59,328 nt of DNA. It comes from an uncultured Bacteroidota bacterium. GTDB lineage: Bacteria > Bacteroidota > Bacteroidia > JABEUT01. This document shows, in pieces, positions 47,172-56,218 of this stretch. The notes beneath the pieces are model-generated. The model saw nothing but the letters and a program-made list of their open reading frames with translations, was not told where the DNA came from and ran no database searches. Positions within the stretch are counted from its first letter, which is position 1, and every line of letters begins with the position of its first letter. The stretch spans positions 1-59,328 of the forward strand of contig CAIPDV010000037.1 of the NCBI GenBank assembly GCA_903863935.1, in the 5' to 3' direction. The translations under genes were made by a program, and so were the position numbers.

Positions 47172-49604
47172 TTATGTTTCGTGATAATTGCCATGGCCGT
47201 ACGTATATCCATATCCGTAGCCATAACCATAGTAGCCATATTTATAATAACTGTAACTATATTTCTGTCTCTTAAAGTCAACCCCATTCAAAATGATGGA
47301 TAATTTGTGGAATTGATTTTCGTAGTATAACCTGTCAACAAAATATATGAATTCACGTTTGGAATAGTCCACACGCATCAGGTAAATAGGATAATCGGCA
47401 CGGCGAAGCATGGCGATACCATCGGTTACAAGACCTACCGGCGGATTATCTACAATTATTATATCATACAGCCCTTTCAGCTTTTCAAGTATTTCATCCA
47501 TTGCAGGACTGATAACAAGTTCTGACGGATTGGGCGGAATAGGACCTGCGGTAATAATGTCAAGATTATCGTTCTCCGTTTTCTGAATTACATCTTCAAC
47601 TTTATATTTTCCTATAAGCAGAGTACTCATTCCTTTGGAATTATCCAATCCGAATGCCGTGTGAATACGGGGTCTTCTCATATCCAGATCGAGCACAATT
47701 ACCTTTTTGCCGGAATAGGCAATAATACCACCAAGGTTTACACAGACAAACGTTTTTCCTTCGCCCGATACGGTTGATGTTACGGAAATTATTTTTGCTT
47801 CCGTTTCATTGGATAGAAACTGCAGGTTAGTTCGTATTGACCTGAATGATTCAGCAAGAATTGACTTTAGATTATGATTTACTATAATCTGTGATGCAGG
47901 AATTTCCTTATCGTATTTCGGAATAATTCCCAAGATTGTTATCGGACTCTCTATCAATTTCTCGATTTCATAAACAGAGGTGATATTATTATAAAACATG
48001 TATATAATAACAAGAATTAAAACACAAAGTACAATGGCAATTAGCAATGCTATCGAAATTGTTGCCGTCTTTTTAGGTGATACGGGTATCCAAGCCGGAA
48101 TTGCTTTTTCAAGTATGTCTGTTTCGGGAACGTAACCAGCCTTAGAAATGGCATATTCGGCTTTTTTCTCAAGGAACATATCGTAATATTTCTGGTCGAT
48201 AGTTGCCTGCCGCGATAACCTTATATTTTCAATATTCTGAACAACCGAAGGGGTTAAGAATTTCGATTGAATTTCATCTCTCTTCGCTTTATAATCATTT
48301 TCGGTAATATCCAGTTTTTGATGCAAAAAAGTGATCGATTGAAAAATTAAGCCTTTTTGTTCTTTAATTAAAGTATCTATTTCCTGAACTTTCAGGTTGT
48401 TATCAGTAGCATCCATTTCAGCAGACTTCCTTGAATTGATGTAGCTGCGCAAAATGGTTAGATTGTCCTTTAATCCCGCATCATCAATATTCGTAAGCCG
48501 GGTAATTAAATCAATTGGAGCAATATCCTGGGCATTTTGAATTCCCTTTTCAACCTGGTTTAAGAAGTTCTTGTCCAGTTCAACTTCTTCTATTTTTTCT
48601 TCCAGTGCCGAAAACAACTGAGAATTTGCATTAAGAAGTTGTTGTGATTCTGTATTCCCGCTTTTTTTACTGGTATCTCCAAGCGTTTTTTCTGTTTCGC
48701 GGATCCGGCTATAAATAGTGTCCAGCTGATTATTTACAAAATTCAGAATGTTATCATCGCTTTCCTGTCTTTTTCTTAATACCTCATCTTTAAATTTATC
48801 TCCAATGGTATTCACAATATCGGCAGCCTTGGTATCATCCTCATCAAGACAAGAGATCTGTACTGTTTTTGCCTCAGCGTTTATTTCTTTAATGGTTATT
48901 TGCTTTGCATAATATTTTGTCAGGTCATTATAATCATTCACCTGGAAAAAATCGGCATCTTTATTAAAGTATTTTATTGATTTACTTATTTCCGATGAAA
49001 TCAATACAGAAATTCGTATCTTCCCGTAAGGTGTTTCACACCATTTACCGGTAGCAAATGCATACGTGTTTTTTGGCCCCCGCCCTTGTGTAAGTGTAAT
49101 TTTACCTTCGGTCAAACTACTGAAGTGAACATATACAGGAATTCTGACTAGTTTTATTTTGCCTGTACTATCTACTTCGGCCCTATAAGGGGATGTAAGA
49201 TATTTTTCATAGTTCTTAAAGGTACCTTCCGTATAATATGAAATGGACATAGGCAACAGGCGAAAAACCTTTTCAAGAAATATGCGGGAACGCATTAATT
49301 CTACTGACTGTGCTACGTCATCCTCGGCACCATATAAGTTGGCCCCGGGGCTTAATAATTTATTGGCAGTGTTTTGTGAGTTTACCTGAACAATGCAATT
49401 TTCCTCATAAATACGTTGCGCATAACGAAGATATAAGCCTGCACTAACAACGGCAAGTGAGAAAATGCCTAAAAGTAACTTCCACCTCTTTTTAGAAATG
49501 AGAATAAACAAAGAGAGATCGAACTCTTCATTAAGTACGGAAATTTTGCTCCCTCTTTTTCTCCTGACAGGAGAGGAAATGCTATCATTTTCTGTCTGCG
49601 CCAT
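47172..49604 (-). CDS. wzc: Wzc-type chain-length regulator and tyrosine autokinase
   Basis: An 810-residue inner-membrane protein. Basic N-terminus, membrane helix (about 42-60), a long periplasmic Wzz domain with coiled coil (about 290-480), second helix (about 513-540), then the BY-kinase domain: Walker A STVSGEGKTF (about 615), Walker A' VIVLDLDMRRP and Walker B IIIVDNPP. The C-terminal 30 residues hold 13 Tyr (a GYGYGYGY-type tail), the autophosphorylation cluster. It works with Wza next to it to set chain length and export. Confidence 0.93.
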   Translation of the reverse strand: MAQTENDSISSPVRRKRGSKISVLNEEFDLSLFILISKKRWKLLLGIFSLAVVSAGLYLRYAQRIYEENCIVQVNSQNTANKLLSPGANLYGAEDDVAQSVELMRSRIFLEKVFRLLPMSISYYTEGTFKNYEKYLTSPYRAEVDSTGKIKLVRIPVYVHFSSLTEGKITLTQGRGPKNTYAFATGKWCETPYGKIRISVLISSEISKSIKYFNKDADFFQVNDYNDLTKYYAKQITIKEINAEAKTVQISCLDEDDTKAADIVNTIGDKFKDEVLRKRQESDDNILNFVNNQLDTIYSRIRETEKTLGDTSKKSGNTESQQLLNANSQLFSALEEKIEEVELDKNFLNQVEKGIQNAQDIAPIDLITRLTNIDDAGLKDNLTILRSYINSRKSAEMDATDNNLKVQEIDTLIKEQKGLIFQSITFLHQKLDITENDYKAKRDEIQSKFLTPSVVQNIENIRLSRQATIDQKYYDMFLEKKAEYAISKAGYVPETDILEKAIPAWIPVSPKKTATISIALLIAIVLCVLILVIIYMFYNNITSVYEIEKLIESPITILGIIPKYDKEIPASQIIVNHNLKSILAESFRSIRTNLQFLSNETEAKIISVTSTVSGEGKTFVCVNLGGIIAYSGKKVIVLDLDMRRPRIHTAFGLDNSKGMSTLLIGKYKVEDVIQKTENDNLDIITAGPIPPNPSELVISPAMDEILEKLKGLYDIIIVDNPPVGLVTDGIAMLRRADYPIYLMRVDYSKREFIYFVDRLYYENQFHKLSIILNGVDFKRQKYSYSYYKYGYYGYGYGYGYTYGHGNYHET

Positions 49605-49610
49605 TGAAAT

Positions 49611-50399
49611 TTACAACTTCGTGTTTTTAAGCAGCGCATACACCAGCAATATGCTGGAAATACCGCTTAGTACAGGAGTTACTCTCTCCAATAAGGTAAG
49701 TGTAGGTCTTCTTTGCGGAGTAACATATATGATATCATTAGCCTGCAAAATAGTATTACCTTGTTTTATTCCATCAATTGTGTAGAGGTCTATCAAATAC
49801 ACTTGTGGCTTTGCAGGATCTCCGCGAATTAATTTTATTTGCCTGGCCTTTCCACTCTCGGTAAGGCCGCCCGCCAAGGCCAATGCCTCAATTAAAGTAG
49901 TATTATTATTTTGCAATGGTATTACCCTTGCAGTTCCCGGATCACCCGGAAATACGATAACGCGTCTGTTAGACACATTTATTAACACATATGGCCTTAT
50001 GTAATATTTTGAATATTGTTTTTCAAGCATATCAGTGGCTTCCTTCACAGTCAATCCGGCGATTTGAACTCTTCCTATAACCGGGAGTTTAACATTACCG
50101 TCACTTTCTACCAGATAATCAATACTTGTACTCACCGCAGATGCTGTGGTGGTTGCTCCGGAACCACTTGTACCGGATGAATTACTGGTATTCGTAAGAT
50201 CGATAATATGATATCCGTCTTGCGAGAACAAACGCATATTCACGAAATCGTTAGGCGATATCTTATAATTTACTGCCGTTGTAGAGTCTACAAGCTTGTC
50301 AAAATGATAATCCTTTGGTGTTTTCAGCATATAACTCGGGTACAAAGCTTCGCAGCCCACCAGAGCAGAAAGAGCAAAAAGAAATAATATTTTCCGCAT
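49611..50399 (-). CDS. wza: Wza-like polysaccharide export lipoprotein
   Basis: A 262-residue outer-membrane export protein. Lipoprotein signal with the lipobox LVGC near residue 14-17. A polysaccharide export domain follows (YKISPNDFVNMRLF, VESDGNVKLPVIGRVQIAG), then an SLBB domain (VIVFPGDPG, LVSA-like AGGLTESGKAR) and a C-terminal hydrophobic helix. It is shorter than E. coli Wza (359), as common in this phylum. The frame opens at a TTG (50432), but the ATG at 50399 starts the lipoprotein signal and is chosen here. Confidence 0.9.
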   Translation of the reverse strand: MRKILFLFALSALVGCEALYPSYMLKTPKDYHFDKLVDSTTAVNYKISPNDFVNMRLFSQDGYHIIDLTNTSNSSGTSGSGATTTASAVSTSIDYLVESDGNVKLPVIGRVQIAGLTVKEATDMLEKQYSKYYIRPYVLINVSNRRVIVFPGDPGTARVIPLQNNNTTLIEALALAGGLTESGKARQIKLIRGDPAKPQVYLIDLYTIDGIKQGNTILQANDIIYVTPQRRPTLTLLERVTPVLSGISSILLVYALLKNTKL

Positions 50400-50437
50400 A
50401 GTTTTGAGAATTCTCTTTAAGTAAAACGCCAAAGGTA

Positions 50438-51649
50438 CTAATTTTCAATTTTCCAGATACCTTTCTCTATCAGAAGTTTTTTATAAAGTTGGCTCATATT
50501 GTCTGCCAGCGAGATATAGCTAAAATTTTTGCTTACAAAGGGACGTCCTTCCGTGGAAAGATATTGCCTTAATTCACTGTTATTAAGAAGCTTGTATAGA
50601 TTTTCCGAAAACATCTCTGCATCATTTACAGGTGAAAGCAGAGCTGATTTATCGGGAATGACCACATTTTCAATTCCACCTGTTATAGTGGATATTACAG
50701 GCTTGCCGGCTGCCTGGGCTTCAATAAGGCTTACAGGGGTTCCTTCATTTAAAGAAGATAAGGCTACTATATCCATTCCTGCCATAGCAACATCAGTCTC
50801 TTTAATCCAGGATGTAAATATCACATTGGCTTTATTATCCGGCTTTTCTATAGTAGAGTACGTAAGATTGAGTTCTTTACAGATACCAAGCAACTTTTCT
50901 TTAAGTTCCCCATCACCCATAATAAATGCTTTTGCTTTGCCAGGCAACCTCTCCTCTGAACGCTTAAATGCCTGCAAAAAAAGCGTATGGTTTTTTATAG
51001 GTACCAACCTACCCATTATGCCTACCGCAATCGTATCATCTGAAAGCTCATATTTCGACCTGAATCTTGCCCTTTTTTCTTCCGTATTAGTCCAAAATCT
51101 TTCCAGATCAAATCCTAAGGGAATAATGTGGAATTTTTCCGGCGGACCTATTTTATGAATGCGTGATAATTCGTCCTTTTGTATTTCACTAAGTGTAATA
51201 AGTGCAGTACTCTTTGAACCTAAATACCGTTCAATATTTTTATATACTGAAGTTTGAACACTATCAAAATAGGAATGAAACACATGCCCGTGAAAAGTAT
51301 GTACTATAACCGGAACTTTGCATGAAATTGCAGCCATCCTGCCCAAAAAACCTGCCTTGGATGCATGGGTATGAACAATATGCGGTTTATATTCCCTGAT
51401 TATTTTTTTTATGCTGTTATATGCCGCAATATCATTTGCAGGGTTTATGGACCTTTTCATTTTGCCAATAATAACTGGCTTAATACCGTATTGTTCGGGG
51501 ATATGATCTGAACTTGCCTCAGTACTATCTTTCATTCCACCCACCAGCATGGTTTCGAATTCGGGTGCCAGAAATTTGGTTAGATAAGTGACATTTAATG
51601 TAGGGCCACCCAGGTTAAATCTGTTTATTAGCCTCAGTACCCTGTACAT
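50438..51649 (-). CDS. GT4-family glycosyltransferase
   Basis: A 403-residue GT-B enzyme: GGPTLNVTYL near the N-terminus, HTHASKAGFLGR, GIMGRLVPIKNH (start of the C-terminal domain) and the E-x7-E motif in EGTPVSLIEAQAAGKP. It moves a sugar from a nucleotide donor to the growing lipid-linked glycan; donor and linkage are unknown. It lies between wza and the second asnB-like gene, each with gaps of about 6 bp. Confidence 0.9.
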   Translation of the reverse strand: MYRVLRLINRFNLGGPTLNVTYLTKFLAPEFETMLVGGMKDSTEASSDHIPEQYGIKPVIIGKMKRSINPANDIAAYNSIKKIIREYKPHIVHTHASKAGFLGRMAAISCKVPVIVHTFHGHVFHSYFDSVQTSVYKNIERYLGSKSTALITLSEIQKDELSRIHKIGPPEKFHIIPLGFDLERFWTNTEEKRARFRSKYELSDDTIAVGIMGRLVPIKNHTLFLQAFKRSEERLPGKAKAFIMGDGELKEKLLGICKELNLTYSTIEKPDNKANVIFTSWIKETDVAMAGMDIVALSSLNEGTPVSLIEAQAAGKPVISTITGGIENVVIPDKSALLSPVNDAEMFSENLYKLLNNSELRQYLSTEGRPFVSKNFSYISLADNMSQLYKKLLIEKGIWKIEN

Positions 51650-51655
51650 CTATCT

Positions 51656-53560
51656 TTATGATATGGTTTCTATATTTCTTTTGTACCAGTGCTGAAATGC
51701 GATCAAACCCCATATTTGCGCCACAACATCCTGTGGGCTTGATGAATACAACTGTCTTTTTAAAGATTTTACATATGCAGGGTTAAAGATTCCCTGACTT
51801 TCAATATAATCATCGGCCAGCCATAGCGATTCTATGGATCCTTTTAATTCGGTTTTAAACCATTTTAAAAGAGGGACTTCAAAACCTTGCTTTTTACGGT
51901 GCAAAATTTCTTGTGGCAATAAATGCGAAACAGCATCCCGAAGGATTCTCTTCTGTTGGTTCTCACCAATTTTATATTCAAATGGCAATGAAAATAAATA
52001 CTCCACCAATCGGTAATCCAGAAATGGACATCTTACCTCCAGGCTGTTAGCCATGCTCATCAGATCTGCCTTAACAAGCATATCATTTTGCAATACCAGT
52101 TTCACATCGGTATAGAAAAGGGAGTTAAAATTACCATCCAATGTTGACAAATGACTTTGTTTTCGCTCACCGAATTGTTTTGAAAGACTTAGCGATTTGT
52201 TGCGGATAAGGTTTAGGGCTTTGCTTTCATCTGCGATAGAAGCCCATTCCCAGTAACGGTCGGGCATACTTAGCTTGGCTCCTTTAGAGAACCTGAGCAC
52301 TTGTCTTACTTTGTTTCCAATAGCCGTATTACGGGAATATGGAATTAAATTCAAAAATGGTGCGGCTGTATTTGCAAGAGTTCCAAGGTAAGGGGACTTC
52401 CGCAATTTATATTCGGCCAAATGCTTGTTATACCCTCCCATAAGTTCATCTCCTCCATCACCTGAAAGGCTTACCTTAACATGCTGCCTGGCTTTACGGC
52501 ATAGTATATACATTGGTATGGATGATGAATCGCCGAAAGGCTCTCCAAGTGTATCCAGAATATTGTACAACTCACCAAACAGGTCACTATTATCTAACCT
52601 GAAAGTGTGATGGTCTGTCCCAAGTTTTTTACTTACCAGTTCTGCATAATGTGTTTCATCAAACAGAGGTTCTTCTTTATACCCTATTGAAAAGGAGGTA
52701 ATATTCTTTTTATGAAGTGCTGCAATGGCCGTAATAGCTGATGAATCAAGTCCACCACTTAAAAATGTACCTACGGGCACGTCTGCAAGTAGTCTTTTTT
52801 GTACCGAATCGTCCAACAGGTTGTAAAAAGATTTTACTGCCTGATCGTATGATATATTCTTATTCTCACACCCTTCGTAATAAGATTCTTTACAAAAAGG
52901 CGTAAAATTCAGTTTTTTGTCGTTATAGTTTATTTTGGCACAGTTACCTATCGGGAATTTTTTAACCCCTTCAATCATGGTATTCGGTGCAGGAATATAA
53001 TTCAGCTGAAGATATTCAACCAATGACACCTGGTCAATCTTTCTTTCAAAAGGATATTTCAGCAATGCCTTCATTTCAGATGCAAAAATGAATCGGTTGC
53101 CATCCCAGTAATAAAATAAGGGCTTTACTCCGAAACGGTCGCGGGCTATGAACAATGCTTTTTGCAGTTTATCATAAATGGCAAAGGCAAAAAAACCGTT
53201 TAGCTTTTCCAGAAATTTGTCTCCTTCATTAATATATAACTGAAGTAGTACTTCGGTATCACCGCTGGTTGAAAATGAAACTCCTTTGTTCAGTAAGCTT
53301 TCACGAAGTTCTTTAAAGTTAAAAATCTCCCCGTTATAAACAATTACAAACCGGCCATCAGCACTGTAAAAAGGCTGATCTGACGCATGGCTGGTATCAA
53401 TAATACTCAAGCGGGTATGACCGAGCAATGCATTAAAATCAGAAAATGAACCGGAACTATCCGGCCCCCTATGGTGTAGCGCAAGGGTAGCTGATTTTAT
53501 TGCACTGAAGTACTTTGCAGCCTCTTCAGAACTGGTTATTATTCCGGTTATTCCACACAC
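51656..53560 (-). CDS. Asparagine synthase-like amidotransferase 2 (first gene of EPS locus)
   Basis: A 634-residue paralogue of the gene at the other end of the locus. Opens with a GTG codon followed at once by Cys2 (MCGITGII), so the unusual start is fixed by the need to expose the Cys nucleophile. NGEIFN and the PP-loop LSGGLDSSA are intact, as is the C-terminal RKKQGFEVPL. It is first in the transcript from the promoter near 53690. Amidation of a uronic or amino-sugar acid is more likely here than asparagine supply, by context. Confidence 0.85.
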   Translation of the reverse strand: MCGITGIITSSEEAAKYFSAIKSATLALHHRGPDSSGSFSDFNALLGHTRLSIIDTSHASDQPFYSADGRFVIVYNGEIFNFKELRESLLNKGVSFSTSGDTEVLLQLYINEGDKFLEKLNGFFAFAIYDKLQKALFIARDRFGVKPLFYYWDGNRFIFASEMKALLKYPFERKIDQVSLVEYLQLNYIPAPNTMIEGVKKFPIGNCAKINYNDKKLNFTPFCKESYYEGCENKNISYDQAVKSFYNLLDDSVQKRLLADVPVGTFLSGGLDSSAITAIAALHKKNITSFSIGYKEEPLFDETHYAELVSKKLGTDHHTFRLDNSDLFGELYNILDTLGEPFGDSSSIPMYILCRKARQHVKVSLSGDGGDELMGGYNKHLAEYKLRKSPYLGTLANTAAPFLNLIPYSRNTAIGNKVRQVLRFSKGAKLSMPDRYWEWASIADESKALNLIRNKSLSLSKQFGERKQSHLSTLDGNFNSLFYTDVKLVLQNDMLVKADLMSMANSLEVRCPFLDYRLVEYLFSLPFEYKIGENQQKRILRDAVSHLLPQEILHRKKQGFEVPLLKWFKTELKGSIESLWLADDYIESQGIFNPAYVKSLKRQLYSSSPQDVVAQIWGLIAFQHWYKRNIETIS

Positions 53561-53689
53561 TTATTCAATACTCCTTTAGGGGTTGAGGATTCCTCCATAC
53601 TAAAAACAAAACTATCTATATGCTAAACAATACTATATGATTTCCATCATCATAAATATTTTCCACGCAGATTCCGCTTAAATCGGGCG

Positions 53690-53697
53690 CAAAGGTA
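53690..53697 (-). promoter_or_regulatory. Candidate -7 element of the exopolysaccharide operon
   Basis: TACCTTTG on the minus strand, identical to the uvrA element, lies about 130 nt before the amidotransferase start, leaving a long leader with nothing recognisable in it. The leader could carry post-transcriptional control, but I see no known RNA motif. Confidence 0.55.
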
Positions 53698-53725
53698 GTT
53701 TTTTACACAGGAATAAGAATAAATA

Positions 53726-53733
53726 TAATTTTG
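53726..53733 (+). promoter_or_regulatory. Candidate -7 element for fahA
   Basis: TAATTTTG, 17 nt before the ATG at 53750, matches TAnnTTTG. It lies back to back with the EPS operon's element in the same 190-bp gap. Confidence 0.5.
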
Positions 53734-53749
53734 CCAAGTCAATAAAACT

Positions 53750-55024
53750 ATGCAAACAACAACCGATTTCACCCAAACCTCGTGGATCAATATCCCCGAA
53801 AATTCAGACTTCCCAATTTATAATTTACCCCTGGGAATTATAAAATACAAAAATGGAAAAACCGCTGTAGCTACTGCCATTGGCGATTATACACTGGATC
53901 TGGCCGCCCTCCACAAGCTTGGATTCCTAAAGGATCTATCCCTGCCTGAGAACATTTTCGAATCACGATACTTGAATGATTTTATAGCCCTTGGGAAGCC
54001 AATTTGGCACTCCCTCAGGAATCGTTTAATGTGGTTATTGAACATCAATACTGTGGAACTTAAAGAGAATAAGCAAGCAAGGGAAGCTTGTTTGCATAAG
54101 ATGAATGAAGTGGATATGAGTATGCCTATCAGGGTTGGTGATTACACCGATTTTTATTCGAGCAAAGAACATGCTACCAATGTAGGCTCTATGTTCCGCG
54201 ACCTTAAAAATGCCCTGCTACCCAACTGGCTGCACTTGCCTGTTGGCTATCATGGGAGGTCTTCCTCTATTATTGTTTCAGGTCAGAATTTTCATCGCCC
54301 AAAGGGACAGATAACTCCTCCGGGTGTTGATATACCATCCTTTTCTCCATCTAAAGCAATGGATTTTGAACTGGAAATGGGATTTATTATCGGCAAACAA
54401 ACGGAACTCGGTCAATCTGTTTCTACAAAAGAAGCTGCTGATTATATCTTTGGCATGACCTTATTTAATGATTGGTCGGCCCGGGATATTCAACGCTGGG
54501 AATATGTTCCGCTCGGTCCATTTTTAGCCAAGAACTTCGCTTCCACTACCTCCCCATGGATAGTAAGTTTAGAAGCACTTGACCCATTCCGAACCAAAGC
54601 ACCGGCACAAGAACCGGAGGTTCTACCTTACTTGAAACGTGCGAATGAAAACACGGCCATTGATATAACGCTTGAAGTCTGGCTGCAAATAGAAAATTCG
54701 GAACCTGTCAAAATTTCCACTTCCAATTATAAGTACCTCTATTGGACCATGGAACAGCAATTGGCTCACCATACCATTAATGGATGTAACATAAATGTAG
54801 GTGACTTAATGGCTTCAGGAACCATCAGCGGACCCACACCCGATTCTTTTGGCTCAATGCTCGAAATTACCTGGAATGGCAAGAATCCTATAAAATTGCC
54901 CAATGGCGAAGAGCGAAAGTTCTTGCAGGACGGAGATACAGTTATTATAAAGGGGTATGCTCAGAACGAAAAAGGCAGAATAGGTTTTGGAGAAGCGAGG
55001 GCTAAAGTGTTGCCTGCTTTATAA
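53750..55024 (+). CDS. fahA: Fumarylacetoacetase
   Basis: Last enzyme of tyrosine breakdown: fumarylacetoacetate to fumarate and acetoacetate. The 424-residue length matches animal FAH (419). An N-terminal SH3-like domain (about 15-115) is followed by the catalytic domain with DYTDFYSSKEHATNVG (metal Asp and catalytic His, about 128-144), YHGRSSSI, MELEMGF-type metal Glu residues (DFELEMGFIIG) and the NDWSARDIQRWE segment. Stands alone; other tyrosine catabolism genes are not in the window. Thematically it could follow from ThiH's tyrosine use only loosely. Confidence 0.95.
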   Translation: MQTTTDFTQTSWINIPENSDFPIYNLPLGIIKYKNGKTAVATAIGDYTLDLAALHKLGFLKDLSLPENIFESRYLNDFIALGKPIWHSLRNRLMWLLNINTVELKENKQAREACLHKMNEVDMSMPIRVGDYTDFYSSKEHATNVGSMFRDLKNALLPNWLHLPVGYHGRSSSIIVSGQNFHRPKGQITPPGVDIPSFSPSKAMDFELEMGFIIGKQTELGQSVSTKEAADYIFGMTLFNDWSARDIQRWEYVPLGPFLAKNFASTTSPWIVSLEALDPFRTKAPAQEPEVLPYLKRANENTAIDITLEVWLQIENSEPVKISTSNYKYLYWTMEQQLAHHTINGCNINVGDLMASGTISGPTPDSFGSMLEITWNGKNPIKLPNGEERKFLQDGDTVIIKGYAQNEKGRIGFGEARAKVLPAL

Positions 55025-55026
55025 TA

Positions 55027-55050
55027 AATTAAGCCTAAACAGGCCTAATT
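55027..55050 (+). terminator. Possible terminator hairpin after fahA
   Basis: AATTAAGCCT (55027-55036), loop AAAC, AGGCCTAATT (55041-55050): a 10-bp stem with one A-C mismatch, directly after the fahA stop. No T tract follows, so intrinsic termination is uncertain. Confidence 0.4.
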
Positions 55051-55202
55051 CATACCTGATTAGCTCAAATTTATTATTTCAATACGTATTATCTCATAAA
55101 TTTTTGATATAATAAATATTTTTTATATCCTGTATTTCAAATCATTACAAAACATTGACTGATTTTTATCATAATTTCGTAACATAGTTATGATGTTTTC
55201 CG

Positions 55203-55210
55203 TATTTTCG
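55203..55210 (+). promoter_or_regulatory. Candidate -7 element for the small membrane protein gene
   Basis: TATTTTCG, one base off TAnnTTTG, lies 28 nt before the ATG at 55239 in a strongly AT-rich 214-bp gap. Confidence 0.4.
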
Positions 55211-55238
55211 TGTTATCAATCGTCAAAAACTATTCGCT

Positions 55239-55619
55239 ATGTTTAGAAATATTCCTGATAAATTCATCAGAGCATCCAACCTGATAATCTTTGTAACCTT
55301 TCTTAAATTATTGAATGCGCTTATATTAGATCACAGAATTTCCTTGTTAACAGGAGGGATATTATTGGTTTTTATACTGAGTGCCTTTTTAGTACGAAAA
55401 GGATTCAAATGGATGATATACCTTATGCCACTTATTATGGTGCTTCCATGGGTATTGCTTCAAACCAACATTATTCATGTGTTTAAAGTAAACCCGCTAG
55501 CCGGGATTGTTACCGGAGCTCAATTTTTTCTGCAATGCATCATTATGGAAATCTTGTTGAGTTCTTCTAAATCTGTTGAAGAAAGGGGTGGCAATAGCAG
55601 AAAAGCGGTTCGTATCTGA
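55239..55619 (+). CDS. Small polytopic membrane protein, unknown
   Basis: I do not recognise this 126-residue protein. Four hydrophobic segments are visible (about 13-28, 35-50, 57-74 and 84-109), joined by short loops, with a basic charged tail (SSSKSVEERGGNSRKAVRI). No conserved catalytic residue stands out. It has its own candidate promoter and the groESL control region lies behind it. Length, hydrophobicity and an upstream promoter-like element support a real gene, but it could be lineage-restricted. Confidence 0.6.
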   Translation: MFRNIPDKFIRASNLIIFVTFLKLLNALILDHRISLLTGGILLVFILSAFLVRKGFKWMIYLMPLIMVLPWVLLQTNIIHVFKVNPLAGIVTGAQFFLQCIIMEILLSSSKSVEERGGNSRKAVRI

Positions 55620-55650
55620 AAATAAGCTGCATTATTCTGAATTTTCGGTC

Positions 55651-55824
55651 AGTTGTCAATTAATTGGTTCCGGGTATTTTTACAAATATTACCTGAATTG
55701 GTCTTTATTGCCGTTTAGGTCTCAATTAGTTAATTTTCATTTCATATCTGCTAACACTGATTTTCCTATCTTCGCGTCCCTTTAACAAAAACCTGACAAA
55801 TTTTGATGTCAAGTTGTCAATTAA
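55651..55824 (+). repeat. 13-bp direct repeat in the groESL control region
   Basis: AGTTGTCAATTAA occurs exactly at 55651-55663 and again at 55812-55824, 161 bp apart, both upstream of groES. The second copy abuts the sigma-54-like element. Next to it TGACAA and TTGTCA form an inverted pair. The arrangement resembles binding sites of an activator or repressor; the protein is unknown. Confidence 0.6.
55767..55774 (+). promoter_or_regulatory. Candidate housekeeping -7 element for groESL
   Basis: TATCTTCG followed by CG matches the Bacteroidota -7 pattern TAnnTTTG with one change. It gives a leader of about 120 nt before groES. Confidence 0.5.
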
Positions 55825-55829
55825 AAAGT

Positions 55830-55846
55830 TTGGCACGGTAATTGAT
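55830..55846 (+). promoter_or_regulatory. Possible sigma-54-type (-24/-12) promoter for groESL
   Basis: TTGGCACGGTAATTGAT has the -24 half TTGGCACG exactly, four bases, then TTGAT. The GG-to-GC spacing is right (12), but the -12 GC reads GA, which is a real weakness. Transcription would start about 40 nt before groES. Confidence 0.45.
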
Positions 55847-55898
55847 AAAGGCTTATCAGAAAACAATAAATTACATAACCTTAAATTATAAATAAATC

Positions 55899-56189
55899 AT
55901 GGCAAAAAAGTTAGATGCGGTTCCAATCGGAGATCGCGTATTAGTAGAAGTAGCTGTTGCAGAAGAAAAAACAGCAGGCGGAATTATAATTCCTGATTCG
56001 GCAAAAGAAAAACCTCAAAAGGGTGTCATCGTAGCTGTAGGCCCTGGCAAAAAGAAAGACGAACCAATGCTTTTAAAAGTTGGTGATAACGTTCTTTATG
56101 GAAAATATTCCGGAACTGAAATTACAATCAATGGAAAAGAATACCAGATCATGCGTCAGGATGACATTTTGATCGTATTACCTAATTAA
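55899..56189 (+). CDS. groES: Co-chaperonin GroES
   Basis: Heptameric lid of the GroEL chamber. The 96-residue protein has the N-terminal PIGDRVLVE, the mobile loop around [18 protein letters not shown] (about 22-39) and the C-terminal [10 protein letters not shown]. It is 29 bp ahead of groEL, in one operon. No CIRCE (HrcA) repeat is visible upstream. Confidence 0.97.
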   Translation: MAKKLDAVPIGDRVLVEVAVAEEKTAGGIIIPDSAKEKPQKGVIVAVGPGKKKDEPMLLKVGDNVLYGKYSGTEITINGKEYQIMRQDDILIVLPN

Positions 56190-56218
56190 CACATTTAAAA
56201 CCCTAAACAAAACAAAAC

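Noticed and set aside
47180-47280. Short-period repeat as a CRISPR-like array
   Set aside because: Period is a few bases and it codes the Wzc Tyr tail; no spacers.
47168-47287. N-terminal extension of rfbC
   Set aside because: It only reads the Tyr-rich end of wzc in another frame; the family start is at 47167.
37054-53560. Exosortase/PEP-CTERM-type locus, because asnB-like genes often mark those
   Set aside because: No exosortase or PEP-CTERM pattern in any frame of the locus.
55576-55785. Plus-strand 69-codon frame after the small membrane protein
   Set aside because: Low-complexity reading of the groESL control region; overlaps the preceding gene and has no recognisable domain.
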